64,000 nucleotides of DNA from a bacterium (GTDB taxonomy: Bacteria > Bacteroidota > Bacteroidia > Cytophagales > Cyclobacteriaceae), in the NCBI GenBank assembly GCA_024743255.1, contig JANSWY010000009.1, forward strand, positions 1-64,000. Reading direction: 5' to 3'. Under the pieces are notes generated by a model that was not told the DNA's origin, did no database searches, and worked only from the letters and a program-made list of their open reading frames with translations. Position 1 is the first letter of the stretch. Each line of letters begins with the position of its first letter. A program made the translations under genes and the position numbers. This document shows, in pieces, positions 8,008-17,355 of this stretch.

Positions 8008-10269
8008 CTACGGTCTCCATGCATACCCAATCTTAAAAAATAAGGTCTGATTCAGTTGGGTAAGAGGCAATTCTCTAAAATCTATCTCTTCCCATCCCTG
8101 ATGATTATCTACATAACCCAGGAATATAACAGATTGCGGATTGAGCTTATATGAAAGTAAAAGTTGAGCAAATACTGCCTGATCTATTCTATGTACTTCA
8201 GAGTCTTCAAACAACTCTGGGTTTCTCACGGTATTTCTGTATTGCAGAATGATCCGAAAGAATGTTCTTGGGTTGAAGTTATAAGCTGCTTGCCATTGGG
8301 TAAGATTCGCTGTGAAAATTTCATCTCCATCCAGATGTAAATTCAAATAACGATGGTTTATTGTCATATCAACATGTCTGCCAACTCTTATATCTGACTC
8401 AATTCTGAATTGAAGATTATCCGCCTTTCTACTATTTGCAAAATCCACGGCTGGACCAAAATTAATCCATCCATTTATTCCTAAATTCCCTAAAGGTTGA
8501 ATGTCAAAGCCTGTCCATAATCTCACCAATTTATGGGTTGTTCCTTCATATTGTTGCCAAATAATATCTGGATTGATCCAATAATTTAATTGCAGCGGGC
8601 CATTAAAAAATGCGCTGGTCCAAACACCTGCCATGTCAAGAGTTCCACTAGTAGATTGCCTTCCAAACCCTCCGGCATTCATTCCAAAGTTGCTGTACCA
8701 CTTGGCTTGCTTTGGCCAGAACATACGCTCTACCCAAAATCTATACCTTCTGTAATCAACCTGAGGAACAAATCCTGCGTCTGCCCGGAATTCGGAGTTT
8801 CTGTTTTCAAATATGAATCGGCTGTTCCAGTTTCTGGTATCATACCTGATTTGGAGATTGTATGACTCCCCTTGCAAAGTATTCTCGGGTTGTTCAAATT
8901 CTGCAACAGTTGAGGAGTCATACAAGGTACTCGTACGTAAATATTGAGCCCTTATTGTAATTGGATCCCACGGTCTCACAAAGAAGTCCATGCCACCTAC
9001 TCTGTTGAAATAATCACCTCCTTCTCTACCAGTGTAAAGTAGACCAACATTTGAGTTCTTTCCAATATCCCTTCTGAATCTCGCTATCACATTATCCACT
9101 TGTTGATCCATAGAAGTAGATTGTGACCCCTGAAACCCTGGAAGTATCAAATTATTAACTTGATCTCTGGCTACCAGTAACCCAACAGCATTCTTTTGAA
9201 TCTTACCGGTAATTTTCGCCCCATATGATGGATCTACTATAGTCCTTGAGAAAAACGCTTGAAGAGGCGTGTTAAAGAAGTCGGCACCCTCCAGAAAGAA
9301 GGGTCGTTTCTCAGGGAATTGTAAGGCAAATCTATTATTTACATCCAGTTGCGCAGCATCCGCCTCTACTTGCGAGAAGTCTGGATTGAGAGTAAGGTTT
9401 AGCGTGAGATCAGTAGTTATACCCCATCTTGCATCCAAACCAACATTAGTCTCCACCTGACCTCTATCTATTGGATCATCTGGAAACTCGGTTCTTTCAT
9501 CAAATTTATTTACAGTTACAGTTGGTGTAAACTCCAGATTCCTGCCTGGTTTTATGCCTTTGAATCCTGTAATCTGATTTGCCTGACACAGTAAACAATT
9601 GTTATCCTGATCAACAGGCATGGAATGGAATAACTTTCTGATGCTTCTTGGGTAAACCCTTATTCCGATAAATTTCCAGGTTTGCACTTCTTCTGTGTTA
9701 GGGAACCTCAAGGACTTGAAGGGAATTGCTGCTTCAACAATATAACCCTGATCTGTAGTTCTCCCGGCAGAGTTCCATATTGCATCCCAGCTTAAATCAC
9801 CTCCAGATACTTGTTCATCATAAATCCCATCCTGCTGCACGCCAAGAGGATTAAGATCAAAGAAAAACGCTCGTCTTGAATCATTGAATGGATCCAGGAA
9901 GAGGGATACATAATCATTGTCATCCAATTTATCTCGGTCATTGATGATCGCCCGAATACTTCTTGGGTTTGGATCAAACACTTCAAAAGAATAGTATAGG
10001 TATTCTTTACTGAAACCAATCCTTAAAATTGTCTTTACCTCGGCGGGAATATTATTACCAGGGTTTGTTTCATAATCCAGTGTAATTTCCTGAGCTTTTT
10101 GCCAAAGCGCATCATCTAATACACCATCAATTCTCAAGTCTTCACCTTCGCATTCTATGACATTAAAAGTTTTTGGACCTGTGGGGTTTTGGGCAATGAT
10201 AAATGAGGGGAAGAGTACCAGTGCAAAAATTAAAATTGTTCTAAGATTGAAGATTAAGTGATTTTGCAT
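8008..10269 (-). CDS. DUF5916 outer-membrane protein with CBM9-like N-terminal domain
   Basis: A 753-residue exported protein: signal peptide at 1-26 (ending SFIIAQ), a carbohydrate-binding family 9-like domain at about 35-230 (IDGVLDDALWQKAQEITLDY, FSKEYLYYSFEVFDPNPRSI, FLDPFNDSRRAFFFDLNPLG), and then the DUF5916 part rich in beta strands with an outer-membrane-barrel look (TTDLTLNLTLNPDFSQVEAD, FPEKRPFFLEGADFF, ending in IGYAWRP). CBM9-like domains in this family often accompany metal- or heme-redox proteins or sugar binding; the real role in DUF5916 proteins is unknown. The gene stands alone and is convergent with the TolB-like propeller. A perfect TAnnTTTG element lies about 80 bases upstream. 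Confidence 0.85.
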   Translation of the reverse strand: MQNHLIFNLRTILIFALVLFPSFIIAQNPTGPKTFNVIECEGEDLRIDGVLDDALWQKAQEITLDYETNPGNNIPAEVKTILRIGFSKEYLYYSFEVFDPNPRSIRAIINDRDKLDDNDYVSLFLDPFNDSRRAFFFDLNPLGVQQDGIYDEQVSGGDLSWDAIWNSAGRTTDQGYIVEAAIPFKSLRFPNTEEVQTWKFIGIRVYPRSIRKLFHSMPVDQDNNCLLCQANQITGFKGIKPGRNLEFTPTVTVNKFDERTEFPDDPIDRGQVETNVGLDARWGITTDLTLNLTLNPDFSQVEADAAQLDVNNRFALQFPEKRPFFLEGADFFNTPLQAFFSRTIVDPSYGAKITGKIQKNAVGLLVARDQVNNLILPGFQGSQSTSMDQQVDNVIARFRRDIGKNSNVGLLYTGREGGDYFNRVGGMDFFVRPWDPITIRAQYLRTSTLYDSSTVAEFEQPENTLQGESYNLQIRYDTRNWNSRFIFENRNSEFRADAGFVPQVDYRRYRFWVERMFWPKQAKWYSNFGMNAGGFGRQSTSGTLDMAGVWTSAFFNGPLQLNYWINPDIIWQQYEGTTHKLVRLWTGFDIQPLGNLGINGWINFGPAVDFANSRKADNLQFRIESDIRVGRHVDMTINHRYLNLHLDGDEIFTANLTQWQAAYNFNPRTFFRIILQYRNTVRNPELFEDSEVHRIDQAVFAQLLLSYKLNPQSVIFLGYVDNHQGWEEIDFRELPLTQLNQTLFFKIGYAWRP

Positions 10270-10346
10270 AGCTAAAATTTTATTAAACTTAATCAGCTAC
10301 ACGTTCGGCTTATTTCTAAAGATTTGGTACTTCGTTCGGATTCTTC

Positions 10347-10354
10347 CAAACATA
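10347..10354 (-). promoter_or_regulatory. Candidate -7 element TATGTTTG of the DUF5916 gene
   Basis: On the minus strand the bases read TATGTTTG, a perfect TAnnTTTG match, 77 bases upstream of the ATG. A -33 TTTG at the ideal distance is not visible. Confidence 0.35.
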
Positions 10355-10500
10355 CATTTCAATTATTTGGAGGAATAACACAAAAACAATTTATTATTCT
10401 AATACTCCCAGATAACTGTTTGATTTTCAGGTTTCTTGATGGATTACTGGGATTTCTTTCGTATTTTCGAAGATAATAAGGGACAATACTTTTTAAGGAG

Positions 10501-10995
10501 ATGTCAAACTATTTATCAAACACCACTTACGGTAGGGTCGTACGATTGATTAGTGCACTTGGAATACCTTCTTTATCAGACTTTTCGACCATTCTAGGAT
10601 TTGGACTGGATAACCCGTTTGAGACTTTAAAGTCAGGGCAATCTGAAGCACTGGCGCAAGCTATTGAAGAAAAAATTCTGGATAAATACCCAAATGTCAG
10701 CAAAGCTTATTTGCGTGGTACTTCTGAGAGTATGTTTAGAGACGAAGGTGTTAACCTGGAAGTCTTTGACAGCTACAAAAAGAGAATCAACAGTATTGTT
10801 TCAGTCCTTGAGGATAATATTTCCGATGAAGAGAGTTTGACTGAAGCCAAATCCATGGTTTGGAAAGAATTTGAAAGATTACAGCACGAGATACTTCAAT
10901 TGCAATGTGACGTGATCAACCTCAAAAATACTATAGATAAAAAAGACGGGGATATTAAAAGACTTCTGACTTTCGCTGAGAAATACGCGAAATAA
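10501..10995 (+). CDS. Small HTH-like protein with C-terminal coiled coil
   Basis: A 164-residue soluble protein. Residues 8-75 (GRVVRLISALGIPSLSDFST ... EEKILDKYPNVSKAYLRGTS) resemble the phage-repressor-like helix-turn-helix of Bacteroidota in which the pattern 'I..YP.v...WL.tG' closes the domain. Residues about 118-160 (EFERLQHEILQLQCDVINLK) are a heptad-type coiled coil. A DNA-binding oligomer is a reasonable reading, but the HTH is degenerate and I am not sure. AAGGAG stands directly before the ATG with no spacer, which is unusual. It is convergent with the TPR lipoprotein, and the shared 3' stem lies just past its stop. Confidence 0.55.
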   Translation: MSNYLSNTTYGRVVRLISALGIPSLSDFSTILGFGLDNPFETLKSGQSEALAQAIEEKILDKYPNVSKAYLRGTSESMFRDEGVNLEVFDSYKKRINSIVSVLEDNISDEESLTEAKSMVWKEFERLQHEILQLQCDVINLKNTIDKKDGDIKRLLTFAEKYAK

Positions 10996-11016
10996 AAAAA
11001 GGGCCTAAAGCCCTTC
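10994..11016 (-). terminator. Terminator of the TPR lipoprotein gene, overlapping its stop codon
   Basis: On the minus strand AAGGGC pairs with GCCCTT around the loop TTTAG and is followed by a run of seven T. The loop contains the TAG stop of the TPR gene, so the stem begins inside the coding sequence. Confidence 0.75.
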
Positions 11017-12246
11017 TATTAATTCCATTAGTTCGTATTGCATCTTGCTCCTTCGTTTCACGAAGCGCAACCACAACATCACCATCAATACCAGACTTAG
11101 CACTCCTCCTGCTGCTATGGCCCAGATTGAATAAACTGTTTTCTTTATTACTTTTTTATTTGAAAGTCCTTCTTCGTACAAGTTGGCAAATGATTTTACC
11201 GCAGCGATACTTGTAGCTTGAAGGTGTTTGTCTCTTGTTTCGTAATAAGATGACATCTCTGAATTGAACTTGTTTGAGTATTCCAGAGCTTTGTCAGTGT
11301 TGCCTTTCACCTGACTTAATATCATCAAGTGCTGAAATAACTTCATATCATCAGGATCTGCAGTGAATGATCCATATAGTTCTTTTGCTTCATTTAAATA
11401 AAGTTCCGCTTCGGAGTATTCACCAAGTTTAAGATAGCATTCTCCCAAATCCATGTTGGTAATGTATTTGGCTGACTTTCGCTCTCTTAATTTTAAGGCA
11501 CTTTTAAAATACTCTTTCGCGCTATTTAGATCTCCTTCTATCAAGTAGCTGTCACCTAAGTTGTGATACGCAATACCAGCCCTCATCTCATAAGAAGGTG
11601 CATCTTTCAGGTCAACCACTAATTGGTAGTATTCTCTTGCCTTGTCTAAATCTCCTGCTTTTTTGTTTCTTAACCCCTCAAGATTATAGCTTGAAGCTAA
11701 CAATTTTAAATAAGAGTTTTCTTTTGCTTCTGTTATAGCCAGATGAAAGTATTCACCAGCGGTATGAAAATCCTCATTCCACATGTAGGCTTTGCCTAAA
11801 TAGAGCATAAACTCAACCCTCTTCTCATTACGAGTATGTTCAAAACCTTGTAAAAAATGATAAATTGCCAGATCATAATTACCAAGCTTTTGGAAAATCT
11901 GCCCCAAATTTTTCCTAATAGAAACAGATTTTTGTTCGTCAGGATACAATTCAATGGCCTCCATATAGTGAGAAATTGATGTACCGAGATTACCAAGCTC
12001 ATTCTCTATGTATCCTAGTATAAAATAGGATTCAAACCGATCAGCTTTGTTATTCGCAACTTCCAGAGCACTAAATGCATACACTTTTGCCTGCGAAAGA
12101 TCTGTCTTTAGCAAGCTTTTCGCTGTAGCATTCAACTCTGTAGCCTCCTGCACCTCTTCCGACTCACAGCTTGACAAAGCTAATATAATAACAAGGCAAA
12201 GCTTGGATAGGATTGGTGGGTAATATTTAAATTTTAAGCTATTCAA
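11005..12246 (-). CDS. TPR-repeat lipoprotein with C-terminal membrane helix
   Basis: A 413-residue protein: lipoprotein signal (LVIILALSSCESEE, Cys27), then about seven to eight tetratricopeptide repeats at residues 30-330 (for example LGQIFQKLGNYDLAIYHFLQ, AYHNLGDSYLIEGDLNSAKE, DLGECYLKLGEYSEAELYLN), then one membrane helix near residues 370-390 and a short basic tail (RFVKRRSK). In Bacteroidota this layout is normally followed by a histidine kinase or LuxR-type HTH domain. Here the chain stops about 20 residues after the helix, so either it acts with a separate partner or it has lost the output domain. The stop sits within a terminator loop. Confidence 0.8.
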   Translation of the reverse strand: MNSLKFKYYPPILSKLCLVIILALSSCESEEVQEATELNATAKSLLKTDLSQAKVYAFSALEVANNKADRFESYFILGYIENELGNLGTSISHYMEAIELYPDEQKSVSIRKNLGQIFQKLGNYDLAIYHFLQGFEHTRNEKRVEFMLYLGKAYMWNEDFHTAGEYFHLAITEAKENSYLKLLASSYNLEGLRNKKAGDLDKAREYYQLVVDLKDAPSYEMRAGIAYHNLGDSYLIEGDLNSAKEYFKSALKLRERKSAKYITNMDLGECYLKLGEYSEAELYLNEAKELYGSFTADPDDMKLFQHLMILSQVKGNTDKALEYSNKFNSEMSSYYETRDKHLQATSIAAVKSFANLYEEGLSNKKVIKKTVYSIWAIAAGGVLSLVLMVMLWLRFVKRRSKMQYELMELIEGL

Positions 12247-12258
12247 TGCGAATTATTA

Positions 12259-12435
12259 CTAGTTACTAGTTGACTCTTCAGGTGGAGTATCTGCATTTGG
12301 ATCATCTGGATCATTTACAGGATCATCTTCCTCCGTCATCGGCTGTTCAACATTAATTTCTTCAAGGTCTTCACTCGTCTCGCAGGAGGCGAAGAAGGCA
12401 CCAAATACAATAAGCAGGAGTAATATTTTTTTCAT
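12259..12435 (-). CDS. Tiny acidic lipoprotein, 58 residues
   Basis: A short gene with ATG at 12433-12435 and TAG at 12259-12261. It opens with a clear lipoprotein signal (MKKILLLLIVFGAFFASCET, Cys18). The mature part of about 40 residues is very acidic and Pro-rich (EEDDPVNDPDDPNADTPPEE) and is probably disordered. It sits 12 bases upstream of the TPR lipoprotein gene on the same strand and is likely co-transcribed. Similar short acidic lipoproteins are frequent in Bacteroidota; they have no assigned function. Confidence 0.65.
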   Translation of the reverse strand: MKKILLLLIVFGAFFASCETSEDLEEINVEQPMTEEDDPVNDPDDPNADTPPEESTSN

Positions 12436-12784
12436 CGCGTGATTTTTAAACAGTGTTACAATATACCGTTACTACAATTACGACTCAATTTCTCCACCCA
12501 TTATCTTGGGCATTTGTGCCTACTTTTCGACGAATGTTAAATTTTCAAAGACAAAAATCCAGATAACTCATATGAGAGGTTAGCTGCTTGAAAATCGTAA
12601 TTGATGGTCGAATAGTGAGGCGGTACCCTAAAGTACATTATTAAAGTAGTATATTTTCTCGAAATATTCAAATTCAAAGCTAATACAAAAACCGTTGTGT
12701 TGCATGAATTTTATTCATAACCTTCCGAAATTCATTTCATCCAAATCTTCATCCGCTGCAAATCTCTATATCGTTTAGTCTGAC
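12436..12784. other. Intergenic region of 349 bases, no gene seen
   Basis: This A+T-rich stretch separates the tiny lipoprotein from the divergent secreted protein, so both promoters must lie here. I could not pick out a full TTTG/TAnnTTTG pair, an RNA gene or a convincing stem. Confidence 0.5.
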
Positions 12785-13144
12785 ATGATTAAATTATTTA
12801 TTGCCCTGGTGCTCATCATGCCCTATTACAGGCTTTTTGCACAACATTCATATACACTCTCAAGAGCTGCATTAATACTAGACAGCAAGGTTGAAACTCA
12901 TCCGTTAACTGATGAAAATAAAATTGATGTAAAGTCTAAATTTTTCACACCTCTGAGTAAAGTAGGTGACAAAGACCTCTCCTCAGATTACCGACCTTTT
13001 GTGAATTCCCTATGCCGAATCAAATGGCAAAGCTCCTGGAACAAGAAACTGAACCTAAGTGTAGAGTTAGTCAGAGATCTTAAATATGGAGCTGGAATTG
13101 GTATGATCTATAGAATAGGCAAGAAGAAGTGTTGTATTCACTAG
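12785..13144 (+). CDS. Small secreted protein of unknown function
   Basis: A 119-residue protein with a signal peptide (MIKLFIALVLIMPYYRLFAQ) and a basic mature part. The C-terminal third (WKKLNLSVEL-like strand, LKYGAGIGMIYRIGKKKC) alternates like beta strands. I do not recognise a family. Two adjacent cysteines lie at the extreme end (KKKCCIH). Its stop overlaps that of the convergent secreted protein by 4 bases. It may be a small outer-membrane or periplasmic protein; this is a guess based on the strand pattern. Confidence 0.55.
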   Translation: MIKLFIALVLIMPYYRLFAQHSYTLSRAALILDSKVETHPLTDENKIDVKSKFFTPLSKVGDKDLSSDYRPFVNSLCRIKWQSSWNKKLNLSVELVRDLKYGAGIGMIYRIGKKKCCIH

Positions 13145-14049
13145 TCCAGATCTTCAAAGAACAGGACCAGCTTTTTTTCACGCTTGACTAACGGAATCTT
13201 TTCCATCTCAATACCAATGAATGCCATCCCTCTCCGGATTGACTGCTGAGTAAAGTAAACTTCCTGAAGCTGATTGGCTTTATTAGAGAAATAATAAGTA
13301 TTCTGATCAAACACATGAGTTTGTTCTACTTTCACAAGTGACACAGACTCCTGTTTACTGATCTTTTTATAGTTGTGCTTTAGCAGTTTTGAATTTTCAT
13401 TCACTACAAGAATTTCGAAGAATGTTTTATCAGAAACTTCCTGTACTTTGTTCGCCTCAATCTGAACCCCCCAGATGTTCTGATGATCTACAAGGTACTG
13501 CTGAATTCCATTTACATCCTCGATTGTGGCCTGCCCAAAAGAAACAAAGGCCTTTCGGTTCTCGCCTTTCATCCGAGATCTGGTTTCTACGATATTCAAA
13601 TCATCTATTTCTGGAGCCTGAGATAAATAATGATAAAACTCCAGGTGCTCGATATCATATGTGGCTCCTACAATCAAAACCTGAGCAACAGCGTACCCTC
13701 TTTCAAACTTTCTTATTTCATCATCGATTTTAATTTCGAATCCCTGCACTCTGGAAGTGTTTAATCTATAAGTCCTACCTTCATACTGAGTGTATACAGA
13801 ATTGTTGATGGTATTGAATTTGAGTGCACCTACATTATAATCCCCATCAGTGGTTTTCAAAACTCCAGTGTGCCAAAAGACGTCTTGTTTCCTGAATCGG
13901 TCGTCAAGAAAATAGGATATTTGTCCTCTTACGTCACTCTCCTTGACTTCAACAGCATTCTTTCGCAGATAAGTAGAAAGCTCCATCTCGGATTGAGCAA
14001 AAAGTAGTACACTCTGAAATACCAGAATGGTTGCAATAAAGTACTTCAT
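13141..14049 (-). CDS. Secreted protein of unknown function, 302 residues
   Basis: Signal peptide at residues 1-19 (MKYFIATILVFQSVLLFAQ). The mature part contains two similar halves of mixed alpha/beta pattern: residues about 60-130 (TGVLKTTDGDYNVGALKFNT ... QGFEIKIDDEIRKFERGYA) and 150-230 (a region with VQIEANKVQEVSDKTFFEIL). The 'G.LKTTDG...G.LKFNT' stretch recalls Bacteroidota proteins with a DUF-type 'turn into parameter' motif, but I cannot name a family. There are no cysteines in conserved positions and no catalytic motif. It is the last minus-strand gene before the leu operon's terminator and is not part of that operon. Confidence 0.6.
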   Translation of the reverse strand: MKYFIATILVFQSVLLFAQSEMELSTYLRKNAVEVKESDVRGQISYFLDDRFRKQDVFWHTGVLKTTDGDYNVGALKFNTINNSVYTQYEGRTYRLNTSRVQGFEIKIDDEIRKFERGYAVAQVLIVGATYDIEHLEFYHYLSQAPEIDDLNIVETRSRMKGENRKAFVSFGQATIEDVNGIQQYLVDHQNIWGVQIEANKVQEVSDKTFFEILVVNENSKLLKHNYKKISKQESVSLVKVEQTHVFDQNTYYFSNKANQLQEVYFTQQSIRRGMAFIGIEMEKIPLVKREKKLVLFFEDLD

Positions 14050-14083
14050 GTGTTAATCATACGGTATATCCATGATTAAAGCC

Positions 14084-14117
14084 AAAAAAAAGCCCAACTT
14101 GTGACAAGCGGGCTTTT
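14084..14117 (-). terminator. Terminator of the leu operon
   Basis: On the minus strand AAAAGCCC pairs with GGGCTTTT, with an inner CTTGT/ACAAG stem, followed by a run of T. It starts about 28 bases after the leuB stop. Confidence 0.85.
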
Positions 14118-14144
14118 GACTTCATATTACTTACTTTATTGATT

Positions 14145-15218
14145 TTAAGTCAGAGAGGGCTCCAAAAGATTTTGTGCCAGCCAATCTCCAACTTCTGAAG
14201 TTTTATAAGCTTTTCCTTCTGCGATATCTTCAGTTACTACTTTAGCTTCCAATGAATCATCAACAGCTTTTCTAACTGCAGCTGCTTCTTCAAGAAGATC
14301 CAATGATTCCAATAACATAGCAGCTGATAACACTGTAGCAATTGGATTAGCAATGTCTTTTCCTGCTGCCTGAGGATAAGATCCGTGAATTGGTTCAAAT
14401 ACTGAAGTATGAGTACCGACAGAAGCAGAAGGCAATAAACCTAAAGATCCGGTAATTACACTTGCTTCATCTGAAAGGATATCTCCAAACATATTTTCAG
14501 TTACCATCACATCAAATTTCTTTGGCCACTGAATCAACTGCATTGCTGCATTATCGACAAACATGTAATCGGTCTCAACATCTGTATATGACTTCTCCAT
14601 TTCCTGAGCTACTTCTCTCCATAATCTGGAAGTACCCAAAACATTGGCTTTATCGACTACTGTCAGTCTCTTATTTCTTTTCTCTGCATAAGAGTAAGCT
14701 AGCTTTAGAATCCTATCAATTTCTTCAACTGTATAAACACAAGTATCAAATGCAGTTTTAAGGTCTTCTGTTCTTCCTCTGGGTTGCCCAAAGTAAATTC
14801 CTCCAGTCAATTCTCTTACAACTACAAAATCAGCACCTTCCACGATATCTTGTCTTAGTGGACTCTTATGAATCAACGACTGGAATGTAGTAACAGGTCT
14901 GATGTTAGCATATAGACCTAATTTCTTTCTCATAGCTAAAAGTCCTTGCTCAGGTCTTACTTTAGCTTTTGGGTCGTTATCATATTTTGGATCTCCAATT
15001 GCGCCAAAAAGCACCGCATCAGAGTTCATACAAACCTCATGAGTAGATTCCGGGTATGGATCTCCCAGCTGATCAATAGCAGTTGCACCTACAGGAGCGT
15101 AGGTCAATTCGAAACTATGATTATACTTCTCACCAACAGCCTTCAATACCTTGATTGCTTGCTCTACTATCTCAGGACCAATTCCATCTCCTGGTAATAC
15201 GCCAATTTTAAAATCCAT
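14145..15218 (-). CDS. leuB: 3-isopropylmalate dehydrogenase
   Basis: Oxidises and decarboxylates 3-isopropylmalate to 2-ketoisocaproate with NAD+, the last pathway-specific step of leucine synthesis, in the cytoplasm. The 357-residue length fits the family. Visible hallmarks are [16 protein letters not shown] at the N-terminus, the substrate-binding [14 protein letters not shown], the catalytic Lys and Asp region ([24 protein letters not shown]) and [14 protein letters not shown]. It is the last gene of the leuC-leuD-leuA-leuB set; its start follows the leuA stop with no gap. A terminator follows. Confidence 0.96.
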   Translation of the reverse strand: MDFKIGVLPGDGIGPEIVEQAIKVLKAVGEKYNHSFELTYAPVGATAIDQLGDPYPESTHEVCMNSDAVLFGAIGDPKYDNDPKAKVRPEQGLLAMRKKLGLYANIRPVTTFQSLIHKSPLRQDIVEGADFVVVRELTGGIYFGQPRGRTEDLKTAFDTCVYTVEEIDRILKLAYSYAEKRNKRLTVVDKANVLGTSRLWREVAQEMEKSYTDVETDYMFVDNAAMQLIQWPKKFDVMVTENMFGDILSDEASVITGSLGLLPSASVGTHTSVFEPIHGSYPQAAGKDIANPIATVLSAAMLLESLDLLEEAAAVRKAVDDSLEAKVVTEDIAEGKAYKTSEVGDWLAQNLLEPSLT

Positions 15219-16742
15219 TTATATATGATTATTTTGATTCTCTATAATATTCAACATTTTGATAGTTGCCTTAATTGCCGCAACCGTTTGATCCGGGTCA
15301 AGACCTCTCGTTTTGAAACGATATCCATCTTCCCAGGTAATGATCGTAATTACAAGTGCATCAGTATTTCCTCCAGGAGGTATTTGCACTTCGTAATCTA
15401 CCAATTTTGGAAATGATCTTCCAAGGCTCTTATATATATGACTCAGGCAATTCATAAAAGCATCATACTGGCCATCTCCTGAGGCAGTTTGCTCATATGT
15501 TTCACCGTTGATTTCTACACTCAAAGTAGCCATTGACTTTAGTCCCTGAGCTACTGATAAAGCGTAATTCAAAATCTTCACTGTCGGATCCTGAACCTCA
15601 GTTCCAAGAACATCCTTTATGATAAAAGGTAAGTCTTCCTTGGTAATGGTTTCTTTTTTGTCGCCTAGTTCAATGATCTTTTTAGTCACCTTTTTGGTAT
15701 CCTCAGGGCTCAATTCGATTCCTAACTCCTCCAGATTCTTATGAATACTGGATTTACCTGAAAGCTTTCCTAATGCATAGCTGTAAGTCCTACCAAATCT
15801 TGTCGGGTCCAATTCATTTTGATAGAGATTATCCTTGTTATCACCATCAGCGTGAATTCCGCTTGTTTGAGTGAATACAAATTCTCCGATCAAGGGCTTG
15901 TTTTGAGGGATTCTTATTCCTGAGAATGATTCAACTACTTTGCTGACTTTGAATAATTTGGTTTCATCAACATTGATCTCCTTACCCAGGTGATCTTTTA
16001 TAATTCCAATCACACTCGATAAAGGAACATTTCCAGCGCGCTCGCCAAGTCCATTTAGTGTAGTATGAATTCCGGTGACTCCAACTTTTACGGCTTCATA
16101 TACATTGGCTACCGATAAGTCATAGTCATTATGTGCGTGAAAATCGAAAGTGAAGTTGGGGAATTTGGACACTACTTCACCACAATATTTTGCAACCTCC
16201 TCATGATTCAGAATACCCAAAGTATCCGGTAACATAATTCGCCTGACGCTTGTGGATGAAAGGCCTTCCAGAAGATTAAAAACATAATCCGGGGAATCTT
16301 TCATTCCATTGGACCAATCCTCCAGATAAATATTGACCTGAATTCCCATATCATCCGCAAGAGCCACGGTAGCCTTGATGTCAGCCAGATGTTCTTCCGG
16401 AGTTTTTCTTAATTGCTTGGTGCAATGCTTGAGTGAGCCTTTACAAAGTAGGTTATTTACTTTGCCTCCAGCTTCCTTTATCCATTCCAGACTAACATCT
16501 CCATCTAGGAATCCAAGAATCTCAATGTTTTTTTGATATCCATTATCGGTTGCCCAGGAAAGAATGTTTTTGGCCGCTTCAAACTCACCATCCGAGACTC
16601 TGGCCGAAGCAATTTCCAACCTATCCACCTTGAGTTCTTCCAGCAGCAACTGCGCAAGACTCAGTTTTTCTCTGTTGGTGAACGAAACCCCGGAGGTCTG
16701 CTCACCATCTCGAAGGGTGGTATCTAGAATCTCTAATGACAT
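15219..16742 (-). CDS. leuA: 2-isopropylmalate synthase (alpha-isopropylmalate/homocitrate synthase family)
   Basis: Condenses acetyl-CoA with 2-ketoisovalerate as the first step of leucine synthesis. The DRE-TIM barrel opens with LDTTLRDGEQTSGVSF; the metal-binding FDFHAHNDYDLS and the GLGERAGNVPL segments are present; the C-terminal part (SVEINGETYEQTASGDGQYD to the end) is the LeuA regulatory domain that binds leucine in relatives. The 507-residue length fits. Sequences of this subtype are also close to (R)-citramalate synthases; the operon with leuBCD decides for leuA. I start at the ATG at 16740-16742; a TTG one codon earlier is possible. It lies 6 bases after leuD. Confidence 0.9.
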   Translation of the reverse strand: MSLEILDTTLRDGEQTSGVSFTNREKLSLAQLLLEELKVDRLEIASARVSDGEFEAAKNILSWATDNGYQKNIEILGFLDGDVSLEWIKEAGGKVNNLLCKGSLKHCTKQLRKTPEEHLADIKATVALADDMGIQVNIYLEDWSNGMKDSPDYVFNLLEGLSSTSVRRIMLPDTLGILNHEEVAKYCGEVVSKFPNFTFDFHAHNDYDLSVANVYEAVKVGVTGIHTTLNGLGERAGNVPLSSVIGIIKDHLGKEINVDETKLFKVSKVVESFSGIRIPQNKPLIGEFVFTQTSGIHADGDNKDNLYQNELDPTRFGRTYSYALGKLSGKSSIHKNLEELGIELSPEDTKKVTKKIIELGDKKETITKEDLPFIIKDVLGTEVQDPTVKILNYALSVAQGLKSMATLSVEINGETYEQTASGDGQYDAFMNCLSHIYKSLGRSFPKLVDYEVQIPPGGNTDALVITIITWEDGYRFKTRGLDPDQTVAAIKATIKMLNIIENQNNHI

Positions 16743-16748
16743 CAATAA

Positions 16749-17342
16749 TTAAGCTCTGGCTTCCTCGAATGCTTCAATTTTATCCTTGATGCTGATCAAG
16801 TAATCGATATCATCAAAACCATTTAACAGGCATTCTTTTTTATAAGAACTGATTTCAAATCCTGTGCTTTCACCTGTTGCAACAATTGTGAATTGCTGAT
16901 TTTCTAAGTCAACTTTGAATTGAGCATTTGGATCTTTATCAATTTCAGCGAAAACTTTCACTAAAAATTCTTCAGAGACCTGAACTGGAAGTAAACCATT
17001 ATTTAATGAGTTGCCTCTAAAAATATCTGCGAAGAATGAGGAAACTACTACTTTAAATCCATAATCATGTACTGCCCATGCAGCATGCTCTCTACTTGAG
17101 CCACTTCCAAAGTTTTTACCTGCTACCAGAATCTTTCCAGTGTAAGTATCATCATTCAATACAAAGTCCTTGATTGGTTCATTATTCTTGTCAAATCTCC
17201 AATCTCTGAATAGGTTTTCGCCAAAACCATCTCTTGTAGTCGCTTTAAGGAATCTTGCAGGAATGATTTGATCTGTGTCTACATTCTCTATCGCTAATGG
17301 AACAGCAGATGACTCGAAGCTTATAAATTTATCTATCGCCAT
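16749..17342 (-). CDS. leuD: 3-isopropylmalate dehydratase, small subunit
   Basis: Works with LeuC to isomerise 2-isopropylmalate to 3-isopropylmalate. The chain carries the swivel-domain signatures [12 protein letters not shown] (about residues 18-29) and [20 protein letters not shown], which contact the substrate. Starting at [12 protein letters not shown] gives 197 residues, the usual length. A longer in-frame start at 17399 would overlap leuC by 44 bases and would add 19 residues without family resemblance, so I reject it. The gap to leuC is 13 bases. Confidence 0.94.
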   Translation of the reverse strand: MAIDKFISFESSAVPLAIENVDTDQIIPARFLKATTRDGFGENLFRDWRFDKNNEPIKDFVLNDDTYTGKILVAGKNFGSGSSREHAAWAVHDYGFKVVVSSFFADIFRGNSLNNGLLPVQVSEEFLVKVFAEIDKDPNAQFKVDLENQQFTIVATGESTGFEISSYKKECLLNGFDDIDYLISIKDKIEAFEEARA

Positions 17343-17355
17343 GTTGTGATGTCTT

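Noticed and set aside
15219-16742. Citramalate synthase instead of LeuA
   Set aside because: Family resemblance is close, but the position between leuD and leuB favours LeuA; a phylogeny would decide.
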